Below, in pieces: positions 11,442 to 23,889 of a stretch of 64,000 nt of DNA. The position numbers were made by a program, and so were the translations under genes. Origin of the DNA: Paguma larvata (taxonomy: Eukaryota; Chordata; Mammalia; Carnivora; Viverridae); assembly GCA_030068075.1 (NCBI GenBank), contig CM057823.1, forward strand, positions 16,526,485-16,590,484. Reading direction: 5' to 3'. The notes below the pieces were generated by a model. That model saw only the letters and a list, made by a program, of their open reading frames with translations. It was not told the DNA's origin and ran no database searches. Position 1 is the stretch's first letter. Every line of letters starts with the position of its first letter.

Positions 11442-12544
11442 GGAGCTCTGCCCCTTCCAGGTTAAGATTCTTCTGCTCCGACAATGGTTCCTGCAAAAGT
11501 TTTAGCTCATGGAGAAACTCCTTAACATTGTGATTCTCTGTAACTGCATGTTGCTTTCTGATGTGGGTGCAGGGATTTGCCCTGTGGATTCTTTTCTTCT
11601 ACAGATTTAAGAGTTACTGCTTTATCCGTTCGTTCAGCTTTTTTGCTTGTTGTTAGAATGGACTGGTGAAGTCCTAGGCATCTTTAATATTGGCTTGGAA
11701 ACTGGAAGTCCAGCTTTGGTTTCTGTTTTTAAGAATTGGATACATTCTTAAAATAAAATACATAAAATACATTTTATGGCACACTGCCTTTGTCTAGTAG
11801 ATTCTCAATAAGTGGCTGCTATCAAAACATATATATTTTTTCTTCTATTACTTTCTCAGACTTCGGTCACACATTTTTATGCTTCTATATTTGCAGAAAC
11901 TAAGGGATGGTCAGACCCTTAAAATTTGCCAGCTTTCGGTTCTAATTAAGGACATTTTAAAAGCAATGTCACCTACCAAGTTTTCAGAGTGGAAATCGGG
12001 GTTAAGGACCATCTGTTTGTAAGTGCATGAGCAGAGATGGGATTGAACATAACTTTGATGACTGGACCTGTAATTTATCATAACTACAGCATTCCCTTAT
12101 GTGAGCTAAAGGTCTCCTTTTCATAATTCTATTTAGATGGCAGTTTTTATATATTACTCTTGAAACATTTTTCCAGTGAATAAAACTAGTTTGAAACATA
12201 AATCGTTTTCTCAATGCACTAGCTCAAAATTAATGTTTTTGTAATCACAGCAAATTTCTTAGGCTTTCATCCAAGTACAATTTGTTTTATTCCTACAATT
12301 TACAAATTGTAAATTGGACATTCATTATTTTTTTTTTCATTTACGAACATTGAAAATACTCAAGAGATTTTCCTCACCAGCTCATCTACTCAAAAAACAT
12401 TTATGGAAATGAGGATCTTAAAGATATCAGACATATGGCTAGTGAGAGCTTGTGAAAAGAAATTTTTACATCTGTATTTTGAACACAGAATTTTTTTCAA
12501 AAAATCAAAATACATGTAACTTATTTTATTGACTCCCAACTACA
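11442..12544. other. unassigned intronic sequence
   Basis: No gene seen. 11442-11740 is somewhat GC-richer and repeat-like (a possible antisense L1-type remnant, not resolved). The remainder is AT-rich and unrecognised. Confidence 0.5.
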
Positions 12545-13027
12545 ATGGGTAGAATAATGCCACCCCAAAGATGCCCTCATCCTCATCTTCAGAACTCAGG
12601 CATAATTCTACTAATGTGGCAACAGTAAAAAAATGTTGTAGATGGAATGAAGACTGCTAACTATCTGACTTTAAAATAGGAAAAATATCCTGGATGATTC
12701 CAATGTAGTCGGAAGGGTCCTTGGGCTTTGAAGAGGAAGGCAGAAGACAAGTCAATGCTAGAGTGATGCGATATATAATAGACTTGACAAGCTTCTGCTG
12801 GCTTTGAGAATGGAAGTGGTCATGAGCCAAGGAATAAGGGCAACTTCTAGGAAATGGAAAAGCCAGGAAAAGGGATTCCCCCCCCAGAGATGACCAACTC
12901 CTTGATTTTAGACAACAGAAACACATTTTGGATTTCTGATCCCTAGAATTGTATAATAATAACTTTGCGTTGGTTTAAAACACGAAGTCTGTGATAATTT
13001 GTTACAACAGCCGTAGATAATTATCAA
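12545..13027 (+). mobile_element. MaLR-type solo LTR (MLT1-like)
   Basis: Layout and text follow the MLT1 group as I recall it: GGGTAGAATAATGCCACCCC at the left, AAGGGTCCTTGGGC, CTGGCTTTGAGAATGGAAG, GTCATGAGCCAAGGAATAAG, then CTAGAATTGTATAATAATAAC and a TTGTTACAACAGCCGTAG end. Forward sense, old, no internal ERV sequence adjoining. Subfamily uncertain. Confidence 0.72.
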
Positions 13028-15399
13028 CTCTGGCCAGTTTTTATTTGGTTTCATAATGGAAAAAAATCCATATGAGGAGAATCTTTAAATACCCTACATT
13101 GATGAAAGACAGATCAGTGCAATGCTTTATTCTAAAGCCATGTTGATAGGAAAATAAATGAAAATATTTGATTACGTCTTTTCTATTTTATCTCCTTCCA
13201 AGATATTTTGTGAAAGGTTCAAAGACCCCTTCATAATCTCATAGAATTAATCTAGTATAGGAGTTACAATGAATTTCTTCTTTGGGTATATAAACTCATC
13301 CTCCTCCTTCCTAGAGCTTGAAGTTGTTGAGTGCGCTACCCAATGTTTTAACGATCTCCCCTGACACATCTTAAAATAGAAGAAAAATGCATTTATCTGA
13401 AGTCTTAATACTTGTAATGATATATTTATGTCTATTTGGCTTTAAACTAAATTTCAATCAGCAAAGATGTATTAAATAGATGGTACTCAATCCAAAACAA
13501 ATTGACACATGCTGTAACACCTGAAGAGAGTTGAAAGCCTTTCTTATCTAGGTTTATAAACTAATAATTTTATTGGAGCCAAAAGTGAACTAGACACTTA
13601 CTTTGGTTAATTTAGAAATATTTCAATTTTTATACTTAATACAAATCTTGATTTCTATACAAATAATTTATAAGATTCACACGACCTTATTAATCTCTCT
13701 CCCACTCATGTACTTATAAATTCTCATTTTCCCAGAAACAATTGGGTCTCCTAAATTTTATCTTTGGCATACTTATTTGGGAGCTATAGTGAGATAATGT
13801 ATTTCAAAGTGAAAATTAGATACCTGACTTTAATATGTCAAAGCTTGAGTATTTTCAGTGATGACAAGGTACAAGTTGTTACCATGAAAATGTTCAGATG
13901 AAGAGATATGGAGGTCACTGAAGGTTACTGGAGGTACGCACCAGGAAAACAATGCCAAATGAAACACTGTTCTTGCCGTTAAAAGACAGTATAGCCTAGT
14001 GAATGTTATAAGAAAGAATAAGGTAATGACAGCAAAATACAATTAATACTATCAGAGGAAGAAGGGGAGCACATTATTGATGCACACGGCAGGTGCCAGA
14101 GAGGCAGGGACCATATGAGAGTAAAAGGGAAAGGTTATTTATGTAAGAGGTACCTAGGAAAAGAGTTGGAAGGAGAGTATTCTGGGTAGAAAGAGTAAGA
14201 GTTGCAAATATATGAAGAACAGAGAGTCTGGTGCACAGTAGAAACTATGGTCATTCCCATTTTGATGGAGAATACAACCCAATCTCTGGAACTGGCTTTT
14301 GTCCTTCTTTGCCAAACTTTTAGACCTTTGCCACAGCAAGGGCATGGTTTGGAAAGATATGTTATGGCATGAAAGAGACAAGATAACTGGTTTTTCTTCT
14401 TCTTTCTGTCATTTCTGTTACTAGAAGATGGCTTGCTTTTAGACTCTTCTCATTTCATCCTAAACAGGTATTTTTGGCTAACACCTATGTCTCCACTTTA
14501 CACCAAATGCCAGTGTTACTCAGACCACGAAATTCTATATTCTGTCTGCTCCTTTATTTGAAAGACAGGGTATTTGAGAAGCCAGGTGTAGCTTGGGCAA
14601 ATCTGAATTCTTTGAAAGTCTTTCAAAACCAGAATTGACCTGCTCTGCAGAAGTTAACTTAAGAATGTGATTTTTTTCCCCACTTGCCTATCTGGGCTCT
14701 AAATAAAAAAAATCCATTTACAAAATCACATGCATCAGAATTTAATAAACCATGCACAAAAGTAGTATCCAAAAAAATTTTTTTAAGAGGATCACTCTAT
14801 ACACAGACTACAAAATGACATTTGTCAAAGAGTCACTCAAGGCATCAATTGAAATAGACACCCCCTCAATATGCTAACTAGTCATCAGATGATGTTCTCA
14901 AAGGTTTTTTTTTTTTTCCTTTTCTTTTATGTATTTTCAAACCATCAGAAAGCAATGTACCTGGATCCTATTTTCCTAGCAACCTGATAAAATGCTTTTT
15001 AGAGTTAAAATGCAACACTATTCTTTGACTTTCAAGTAGAGGTTATATAAAAAATGTTCAATTAATGTTTCAGCATTTTCCCCTGAAAATCACAGTTCAA
15101 CTTTGTCCAGTATGTCATACAATGTTCCTTATATAAGAATTAACAATTCAGGACCTGAGGACAACTTTCTCTCCCTATATGAGCAAATATAATTTCTTTT
15201 AATCTGTCCAAGAGAATTATATAATCAAAAATAAGCATGTTTGCTTGTTTGTGGACTAGTTTGGTTTTTAATCTGAGTTGTCAGGTAACTCAGAACCAAT
15301 TTTAAGGCTCAGTTGTAGCGAATAGCTTAATATAATTGAATGGCATAATAATTTTATGCTATTTTAAATTGTGACTTTGAAATCAATTATCCTATTTAG
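13028..15399. other. unassigned AT-rich intronic sequence
   Basis: No repeat family, exon or RNA gene recognised over about 2.4 kb. Short open frames occur on both strands but none shows domain-like content. Confidence 0.5.
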
Positions 15400-15650
15400 A
15401 GGTACTGAGATAATATGTACTGTATCATATAGCATTTGGAATTTAGCAAGACACTTCCACTAAGTAGTAAACCAACCAATCTTCCTCATAATGACTCAGC
15501 AGTATCCTCTATTTTATGCAATAATAATTTTAGGTTCAGATAAGTTAAGAAAAATAACCAGATTTCTTTAACTAAACAAATTGCATATTGGTGTCAAAAT
15601 TCACTTCTACCAAGTTTAATGCTCTCTCCATTATAGCATTATCTGATTAA
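15400..15650 (-). repeat. MIR (reverse), weak
   Basis: Follows the reverse MIR order: CTCATAATGACTCAGCAGTA, a decayed TTTTATGCAATAATAATTTT, AGGTTCAGATAAGTTAAG, and ending CTCTCCATTATAGCATT, where intact MIR has CTTAACCACTATGCTAT. Divergent. Confidence 0.5.
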
Positions 15651-17045
15651 ACATTTCTTTATAATTTAACATAACAAAACATTTTTATGTACAAATATAT
15701 GCTTATGTTCCTTATCACATAAGGTGACTTTAATATTAGAAAACTTTAAACCTTTTTGATTTGGGTTAAATAATAATGTCTTTATTCCAGTGGTATACCC
15801 AAACATTACCTTATATTTAGGGTGTATATTATGGTATAAGAGAGCTCAGAAATTGTGGTTTATAACATCAAATCTTATGTTGTAAAAAAACATTTGTTTT
15901 GAGCAATATCTATGTCATACAACCAGCCACTTATTTAATACTTCACATGTTACTGAATAAAAAATACATAAATAAATAGTAATAAATATACATAAATATA
16001 GAGTACAAACACAAAATTATTCATTTTAAAGTTAAATTAAAAAAATTAGGAAAATTAGGAAATCCTAACATGTACAGAGACAAAATCTAACCTGAAAATG
16101 AAGAGATGTGTGAAGCAGTGGAAGTTGACTTTGTTCTTGTTCTATTAGAGAGTTTCCTCCCAGGAGATTTGAAAACATGAACTTGAAACTTGTGATATAA
16201 CTTGTAATAAGTTGCATCTAAGTTTGTGATACAACTTTTACTAGGATCCACCCTACTCATTTTCATATGATACATTTCATACAATAAGCTGTCAATTCTG
16301 GTTTGCCCCCTATTGTAGCCTACTATAACTGATACAAATTTTACTCTTAATTACCTGATTTTGGGCATGGTAGTGGCATTTTATTTCCGTAAATAAATAA
16401 TCTTTCTCCAGTCGTAATTCTGTCATTTCAGGTAGTTTGGTGGGGTCTCCTAGGGCTATGTTGAATCAGAGACTCTTAGAGACCACCAGAATATCTGGGG
16501 GTAGCCCCAATGGTCTTCAGTCCACACCAAAGCAAGCACATTGTCTACGATGGCTTATTCCACGTAGCCAAGTCCCCCTGAAGTTCAGTCATTCACATGT
16601 CACATTCTGACATTTCTATGGGACAGTATTTAAAATGAGCAGGCAGTTACATACAAGTCACATAACTAATTTAATGCCATATTTTCAAATATCAACAACA
16701 AAATGTCCTGCAATAGACAGAATCGCCTTCTAGATAAGGTGGAGGGTGACGATAGTTGCTCTAAAAAATAGTAATTTATAACATATGCTATTTTTCTTTT
16801 TTGTTTAAACTTGTAGTCTGTCTTTTCACAAATGTATTGGATACATTAGCCAGTTAGTATTTAACTAGTCATTTAATTTAAATACAATGATTGGTTAAGT
16901 TTTGCTGAGCTAAATTAGAAACAAATCATCAGTTCTTTAGTTTTCTTTAAAATTATTCTGCTACTACAAATTGGCAATGGGACTCATTGCATTTATTTTA
17001 TAGCCTCATCGATCATACTGCAAATACAGTGTAAGAAATATAATG
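15651..17045. other. unassigned intronic sequence
   Basis: AT-rich, with a slightly GC-richer patch at 16430-16640. No repeat family or exon recognised. Confidence 0.45.
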
Positions 17046-17060
17046 AAAGAATGCAGAAAT

Positions 17061-17254
17061 GGGGTGCCTGGGTGGCTCCTTTGTTTAAGTGGCCGACTTC
17101 GGCTCAGGTCTTGATCTCATGGTTTGTGGGTTAGAGCCCCGCGTCAGGGCCTGGAGCCTGCTTTGGATTCTGTGTCTCCCTCTCTCTCTGCCCCTCCCCT
17201 GCTCCTGCTCTGTCTCTCTCTCAAAAATAAATATACATTAAAAATATTTTAAAA
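17061..17254 (+). mobile_element. CAN-SINE with clean target duplication
   Basis: Forward SINE GGGGTGCCTGGGTGGCTCC to an A-rich tail. AAAGAATGCAGAAA at 17046 is repeated exactly at 17255, a 14-bp target duplication, so this is a fairly recent insertion. Confidence 0.95.
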
Positions 17255-17591
17255 AAAGAATGCAGAAAGAAATACTCACACACCACCTTTCTTCACTAGA
17301 AGGTTTTTGGTTTAAATTTTTCTAACCTAGCTCGTCAACATTGGACTAATTTCATGTCTAAAGTTTCTATTTATATTATTGTGTTTCTTTGTTAACATTA
17401 TGTTCAAGTATCATGATTATATTTGATATACTCAATTTTATTCTTCTAGTTATATGGTGGTGCTCTGTTATTACACAGAAGATGTGTAATCAATAATATG
17501 GCATGACAAAGAAAGGATTGATTGCTTATGTTTAAATATTTCAAGAAGGAAAGTTGAAATTCATTCTATCCATCACAACCACCTGATCAGA

Positions 17592-17640
17592 TAAACAAAC
17601 AAACAAAAAACACCAACAAACAAACAAACAAACAAAAAAC
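17592..17640. repeat. (AAAC)n simple repeat
   Basis: Runs of AAAC with one CACCAACA interruption. Confidence 0.85.
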
Positions 17641-18086
17641 AACTCCTGGAGGGCAGAGATTAGTTTTCTTTTGAACAAACAAGCACTTGATATGCGACTT
17701 TGGGTAGGTTTGATCATGTGGATGCTGTGAGTGTAAACTGACTTGTGGTTGTGATAAGCAGAGTACTACACATCCCAGAAAGTTTCTTTTCCCTTAATAA
17801 AGCAGAAAATGCTGCACTCTCTTTATACATAGTAGGATGCACTGTTAACATTTACTTCCCATGAAGAGAAAATGAAACAGATTAAAGTCAATCAAACTTC
17901 ACTTACTACAGAGTCTTAAGTATTCATATTACAAGTACTTCTGACAAACCATGTTTAATTTAACAGAAAATAAACCTGTTCCTGAACTCCATTAAGATGG
18001 ACATCAGCCATTTAACCAATCAGCTCCATTGAAAGACTCAGAATATCAAGTTCTATGCTGATTTTAATAGAGGAGAGCTAATTTAT

Positions 18087-18309
18087 TTTTTCTTAAAATT
18101 TTTAAGTTTATTTATTTATTTTGAGAGAGAAGGAGAGAGCATGAGTGGGGGAGGGGCAGAGAGAGAGAGGGAGAGAGAGAATCCTAAGCAGATTCAACAT
18201 GGTCAGTGCACAGAGCTCAACTTGGGGCACTGAACTCAGGAAACCCTGAGATCATGACCTATGATGAAATCAAGAGTCAGAAGCATAACCAACAGCCACC
18301 AGGTGGCCC
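18087..18309 (-). mobile_element. CAN-SINE
   Basis: Reverse SINE with a diverged head (CCACCAGGTGGCCC). GGAGAGCTAATTTA on the left and GGACAGATAATTTA on the right are the aged target duplication. Confidence 0.88.
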
Positions 18310-19879
18310 AATGGAGGACAGATAATTTAAAGATTATATATAATTAGCATGATTAAATAACATTTCAAAATGTGTATACCACTTATTTTCAAACAATAAT
18401 TGATTTGATATTAAATAAAACTATAGGACTGTAAGACCCTCACAGGGTAGTCATTTAAGACTTTGAATCAAGGTGGCATCACTCTCAGTATCCACAATGG
18501 AAACATGTCTAAAGCAAGTATGGAGGATGAAAACACAAAACACAAAGCAAAACAAAACAAAACAATAAAAAGTTAACATCAAAAAATTTTAATCACATTA
18601 GCAACCTAAAAATGTAAAGAAAAATGAAATACCATTTCTACCAGATTATCAAAGTGATGTTTCCTTGTTTTTAAGAATTGAGTTCAGTATTAGCAAGCAT
18701 AACAGAATCTAATGCTTTGACTCATTATTTTTTGCTATGAAAATTGTTATTACATTTATAAGGGCAACTGGCAACATTTAATTGCATAATAATTTGTGTT
18801 ACTACTTGTTTCCTCCATAAAAAATATTTTAAAAACTTAATAATCAAGTGGGAATGTATCCCAAGGAAACAATCCTGTATTCATATTATGTACAAAGACA
18901 TTAATCATAGCTTTAGCTATAATCAGACAGTTTAGGGACAATATATCTCTCATGATACGGGAAGTGCTTGATGATTTATGGAACAACCAAATAATGGAAT
19001 ATGATTTAAAATATTCCATTTTAAATGTTCCAGTTTAAATCAGATTTTTGAAGAATATTTAATGACACAGGACATTTTCCTAATATCCTTGTTAGCCAAT
19101 ATATACTAAATACCATCCCATTTTGTTACGTACACCTATTTTTACATTTATATGGTATATATTTATAGAAAAGAGATACTATGGATATTTACTAATATGT
19201 CAACAGTGGGTAGATGACAGCTGGGATGAGTTATGTCACATTCGTACATTTTGAATTTATATTTTAATTTAAATATTATAACTTGTATAATTAAGAAAAA
19301 TATAATTATCTCATTTATCTTATGAATTAGTTATGAAAGAAATAAAATATTAATTTTTTTCTGAATAAATATATTCATTTCTTTCTTTCCACTTGATTAA
19401 CTACTATATCCTCAAACTCGTTATAAAGCCTTCACAATGCTCCCAATGTTTGAAATAATTTTTTACCACCATTACCAAGTTTTGAAAATATCATCACTGA
19501 TTTCACAAGCCATCAGGCTCAAGTCTTGGAATAACCCTTATTAGTTTTCTGTGTGACTCATAAAAAAAATTATGCAATTTATACTTACTTGTTTTTCTTA
19601 TTTCACATCTATTTTAAAGATATAAAGATATTACTTTGTGGTTACTATGTGGTAAGCATTGTTCTTTTATTATTATTATTATTATTTTTATTGCCACAAG
19701 TTAGGTACTGTATTATAACTATAGGTATGGGTTACTGAAATAATCACTAACTGCTTTTCCTCTATTCAGTAATTTTCAATCCAGTTCAACGTCATTCCCG
19801 ATTGCATTTGGAAAGACTCACTGGGTTTGCACTAAGAGAAACCCAAATTAGTCATACTATCAACACAACGCCAAAACAT
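18310..19879. other. unassigned AT-rich intronic sequence
   Basis: Contains an (AAAAC)n patch near 18540-18570 and an (ATT)n patch near 19667-19690. No exon or repeat family recognised. Confidence 0.5.
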
Positions 19880-19947
19880 GTTTGGGAGGTTCATGTTTCC
19901 CCAAAGGAGTGTGCCAATTATCCGCTCACTGTTTCTCAGCTCTAAAT

Positions 19948-20580
19948 TCACTCTTTTTGTCTGTTCTGCGAAAATGGATCTGGACTCTTCGCGTAATCTT
20001 CCTCGCCGGCTGGCATGATGTTCTGTTTTGTCAGGAGAGGGTACTGGAGCAATATGGCAGGAGTAAAATGCGTTTTGGCTCCTGGTCTAGTGTGCTAGCT
20101 CTTCATGCTTCTGTGGTGTGCAGTCACTTCAGTGTCCAGTTCCTGCAGCAAGGGTGTCTTTTTCATACGAGGTTCCTAAAGATGTGCAGTTTCCCCAGGA
20201 CCAGGCTTCTGCAGCACCTCGTGGCCGGCAGCTTCCCTAACATCCCCGTACAACTCCACAAATAATTTCATAGCCAAGGGCCTCGGGTGAGACATCTCCT
20301 TGCTAACAAAATTCTCTAGCACCTATCCTGAAGGGTACTTTTCCCACAGATCAAGAGGGAAATGTCCAAAAGTACCATTGAAGTGTCGCCACAACGACTT
20401 CTCTGCCATCCAGTGAACACTTCATCAAGTTCTGGGTCTCGGCCCTGGATCCGGGAGTGGCAAGTTCCCTTCGGGGTCATCTAGCTCAGTCCGAGTATAG
20501 AGGCTGCTCCTCACATCCGTGACTTCTGTAACAGTTACAGTTCTTGTTACTTTGCAATAGCCAAGTCTCTTCAGTCCTCC
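19948..20580 (-). pseudogene. decayed reading frame in a GC-richer block, gene unknown
   Basis: One minus-strand frame of about 210 codons runs from 20580 to a stop at 19948-19950. It is broken by two adjacent TGA codons (near 20427) and three TAG codons. Its text is protein-like (for example KLFVELYGDVREAAGHE and GEEDYAKSPDPFSQN), with a Kozak-like ATGG at 20409. Base composition differs from the AT-rich surroundings. I cannot name the source gene. It could be an old processed pseudogene, or an unrecognised repeat such as an L1 5' UTR or LTR that happens to be open. An ERV LTR later inserted next to it at 20864. Confidence 0.3.
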
Positions 20581-20857
20581 ATCCTGCAGCAGTGGGTGAC
20601 CCAAGGCCCAGCATCACCACCCAGCCCTTCCCTTACCAACAAAAGGCAACACGGAACTGGCATTTCTTGATATTTCCCTAAGAAGCAGCAGGTGGCCCTC
20701 ACAGGCTCTTCCTTTTCCTGGTCGGACCAGCAGAGACTGCAGGAAAAGCCTGAGAGACATAGGTGGGTAAAAAACAGGCCAAGGGAGTCACTCTTTGTCC
20801 CTAGTGCCTGGCATCTCCAACCCTTTATCTGTGTACACTGAGTGACCCAGAAAAGTG

Positions 20858-20863
20858 CTTCTG
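20858..20863. repeat. 6-bp target-site duplication of ERV LTR (left)
   Basis: CTTCTG directly before the LTR start TGTTGGGAGCC, repeated exactly at 22155-22160. Confidence 0.9.
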
Positions 20864-22154
20864 TGTTGGGAGCCATTTTGGGCTCGCAGGTTGAGACCCC
20901 TCTCGGTGTGGAAAAGGTTGAAGCTAAGCTCCCGCCAGCCAAACTGGCGCCTAATCTTACTTCCTTCTAAATAATCTTTCAGGCCTGGATTTCTTGAACT
21001 GCTTTCGCTGGCCTAAGGGACATAATGCTCTTTGGGTTTATGGCACATGGAAAAGGGGACCTGGAGTGCGATGTCTTGATGGATAAAATCTGAATGAGAA
21101 TAACCTGGTCAGAAGTAACCTCAGGGTTGTCTCTTGGGGATAGGTTACACAAATTGATCATATAGAATAGCATTTATGAGTTGGCTAGAAATTAGCAGAC
21201 GTTAGGCCCCAAGACTCCTTGAACCAAACTAGATTTTCCCTGCAGGTATCGCATTGTGTTAATCATCCCCTCAGCCCCACCATAAAACCTCAAGGCACAT
21301 CTCTGAAGCTTCTCTCAGTATTTGGTTAACAGACTGATAGGAGAGATTGTAAAGAGTCTTGGGACCTTCTCCGGAGGTTGGCTTAGCCCAGAAGTTGGGA
21401 GCACTGTTTACAGATAAGGTACAAACAATAGCCAAATAAAAGTAGCTACACATATCTTCACTGATCAACAACAAACATTGAGTGCCTTCCTGAGGTTAAC
21501 ATTTCATGAATCCTTTTGCTATTCCCATCCCCATGCTCCTTTATCATAAAAAGGCAATAACAAAATACTTTTACAGAAACTGCTGTTTGTATAAAGAACA
21601 GATAATCATGAGCCCTTATGATATAGGCTCACTCACTCATAAAGGAAAAGAACTTAGAGATCATGTCTCTACCAAGCAAATAATACCTCCTCCATCATGG
21701 TTAAAGATTATGGATAGAATGTCTCCTAAACTATCTATAGATGGTTAACATAGGTCTTAAGGCAACAATGTATGCGCCCTCTGTTTACCAAGGGCTATGA
21801 CAATCTTGCTCTCTTCCTAAAAACTTTATCTTGTTATTTCCTCTGCTCTGCCTAAAAAACAATGTGTAACTTTGTAACAAAGTCATAAAAACAGTTACTG
21901 CCTAATCTAAGTCTGAGGGATTCGCAAATATGTCAGCCTAAGAAAAATTGTAAATGATGCCTTGTCACGGATGTATTGTCACTCGCTACCTTTAAAAATA
22001 AAGACACTGAGACTAGCAGGTCAGAGATGCCAGAATTTCCAGGGCTGCCTGCTTGGTCATCAGATTCCATCTCACTCGTGGCTCTCTCACCTCATTTCGC
22101 CTAACCGTCCGTCCTTCGTGGACCCCTAGATTCACCGGAACAAGGACCCCGGCA
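20864..22154 (+). mobile_element. solo endogenous retrovirus LTR, class II (ERVK/beta-like)
   Basis: Begins TGTTGGGAGCCATTTTGGGC and ends ...CCCCGGCA, so it has the TG...CA ends of an LTR. The TGTTGGGAGCC start is the one seen in IAP-type class II LTRs, and the 6-bp duplication (CTTCTG) is the class II size. AATAAA at 21997-22002 is a likely polyadenylation signal, giving U5 of about 130 bp. Length 1291 bp. No primer binding site, gag, pol or env adjoins, so it is a solo LTR left by recombination. It lies antisense to SGCZ. The perfect duplication and crisp ends point to a comparatively young insertion. Confidence 0.85.
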
Positions 22155-22160
22155 CTTCTG
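22155..22160. repeat. 6-bp target-site duplication of ERV LTR (right)
   Basis: CTTCTG, identical to 20858-20863. Confidence 0.9.
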
Positions 22161-22384
22161 CCCCCTCAGGTGACACCAGTAGGGATCAAGCAATATTTCA
22201 ACAAAACCAAGAGAGAGAGAAAAAAAAAAGAAGCGGGCCCGAAAACCATTGCGAGAGCTCAGCAAACCACAATGTCATTGAAACTGTATCTCTCAAAGAA
22301 AGTCAGAACTTACACACTAAACCCTAACCAGGGTTGCTGCTTATTAAAATAAAAGATTTAAGTGGAAACAAGAGTTTCTTAAGA

Positions 22385-23418
22385 TAACATACATAATGTC
22401 CAGGAAGCAATTGGAGATTTTTCATCACACCAAGAATCAGAGAAACTACAGCTCAAATGAGAAAAGACAACTGACTGAAACCAGTAATGAGATGAACTGG
22501 ATGTCTGAACTAATGGACAAGGATTTTGAACCAGATATAATAAAATTGCTTCAACAAGCAATTACAAATACCCCTGAAACAAATAAAACCAGACAATTGA
22601 GGCAGAGAAATACAAGTTATTATAAAGAACCAAGTGGAAATTATAGAACTAAAAACTATGCTAATGAAAATTAAAAAAGAAAAACTTGCTGGGTGGGCTG
22701 GGTGGAGTGGAGATGACAGAAGACATAATCAATGAACTTCAGGATGGATCAATAAAATTACTTAATTAGAACAACAGAAAAAAATAGACCAAAGGGTGAA
22801 TAGTTTTCCAGGGATTTTGGGACAATAACAACAGATCTAACATTTGTATGATCAGAGTACTAGAGGAGACTAGAAACAATGAGGGACAAAAAAGGTATTT
22901 AAATGAATAATGGAGGAAATGCTCCCAAACGTGGGGAAGGAAGTAAGCTACAAATTCAAGCAGCTAAAATAGAATAAAACCAAAGACTTAAATGAGGCAT
23001 ATGATAATTAAGTTTTTGAAAACTAAAAACAAACAACAACAACAAAACTCACAAGTAACCAGGGGGAAGGGATACTACCTGTAGGAGAACCAATTTTTAT
23101 GGCAGTGATTTCTTATCTAAAACCATGGAGAACAGAAAAAGAGGCACAACAGTTTCCAAGTGCTGAAGCAAAATAACTGTCAGCCTCAAATTCTGTATCT
23201 GGCAAGACTATATTTTAGGAGTGAGGGGAAATAAATATACTCTCAGACAAAAATAAAAAACCATAAAACCAAAACCAAAACCAAAACAAAATAAAACATA
23301 AATAACAAAAAACCAAGAGACTTTGCCATCAGCAGATCTAGCCTCAACAAAAAGTATAGGAACTTTTCTAAGCATCGAGGCTGTAATATGAGAAGGCGGC
23401 TTGGAACTTTAAAAAAGA
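22385..23418 (+). mobile_element. second ancient L1: 5' UTR/ORF1 region
   Basis: Plus-sense old L1. Text such as AATGGAGGAAATGCTCCCAAA, AACCATGGAGAACAGAAAAAG, CAAGTGCTGAAGCAAAATAAC and GCCATCAGCAGATCTAGCC (near 23323) matches the ORF1-side region of L1M elements, in the expected order. A short open stretch at 22396-22674 is part of it and not a gene. Confidence 0.72.
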
Positions 23419-23627
23419 GGGGCACCTGGGTGGCTCAGGTGGTTAAGCATCTCCCTTCAGCTCAGGTCATGATCGGGAGGTTCATGGGTTCAAACCCTGT
23501 GTGAGGCTCTGTGCTGACAGCTCAGAGCCTGGAGCCTGCTTCAGATTCTGTGTCTCCTTCTCTCTTTGCCTTCCCCACTCATGTTCTGTCTCTCTCTCTC
23601 AAAAATAAACAATAAAATTTTTTTAAA
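23419..23627 (+). mobile_element. CAN-SINE inside second old L1
   Basis: Forward full-length SINE, GGGGCACCTGGGTGGCTCAG to a CAAAAATAAACAATAAAA tail. Close to consensus. Confidence 0.94.
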
Positions 23628-23834
23628 TACAAAAAGAAAGGAAAGGAAAACAGCAGAATGGATAAATATAGAGTCTATGTGTAATGTAAGTAACTGACAT
23701 TAAGCTTTTGATGGAAAAGACATCCATTTCAAAGACATGCATCTCGAATAAACGTATTGCCACCTATACAAATATGTAAAGAGCTAGACCATCCTACCCA
23801 TGAAGTTCCCCTTTTATAATGCCCTGGGCAAAAA

Positions 23835-23889
<55 letters not shown>

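Noticed and set aside
17592..17640. Spaced short repeats resembling a CRISPR array
   Set aside because: Plain (AAAC)n simple repeat in a mammalian intron.
19882..20265. 127-codon plus-strand open frame
   Set aside because: It overlaps the decayed minus-strand frame. Its Ser/Leu/Cys-rich content looks like a complement-strand shadow.
20864..22154. Possible internal provirus sequence next to the LTR
   Set aside because: The target duplication lies directly at both LTR ends, so no internal region remains.
22396..22674. 92-codon Asn/Glu/Lys-rich open frame
   Set aside because: Part of the ORF1-side region of an old plus-sense L1, with disabled flanks.
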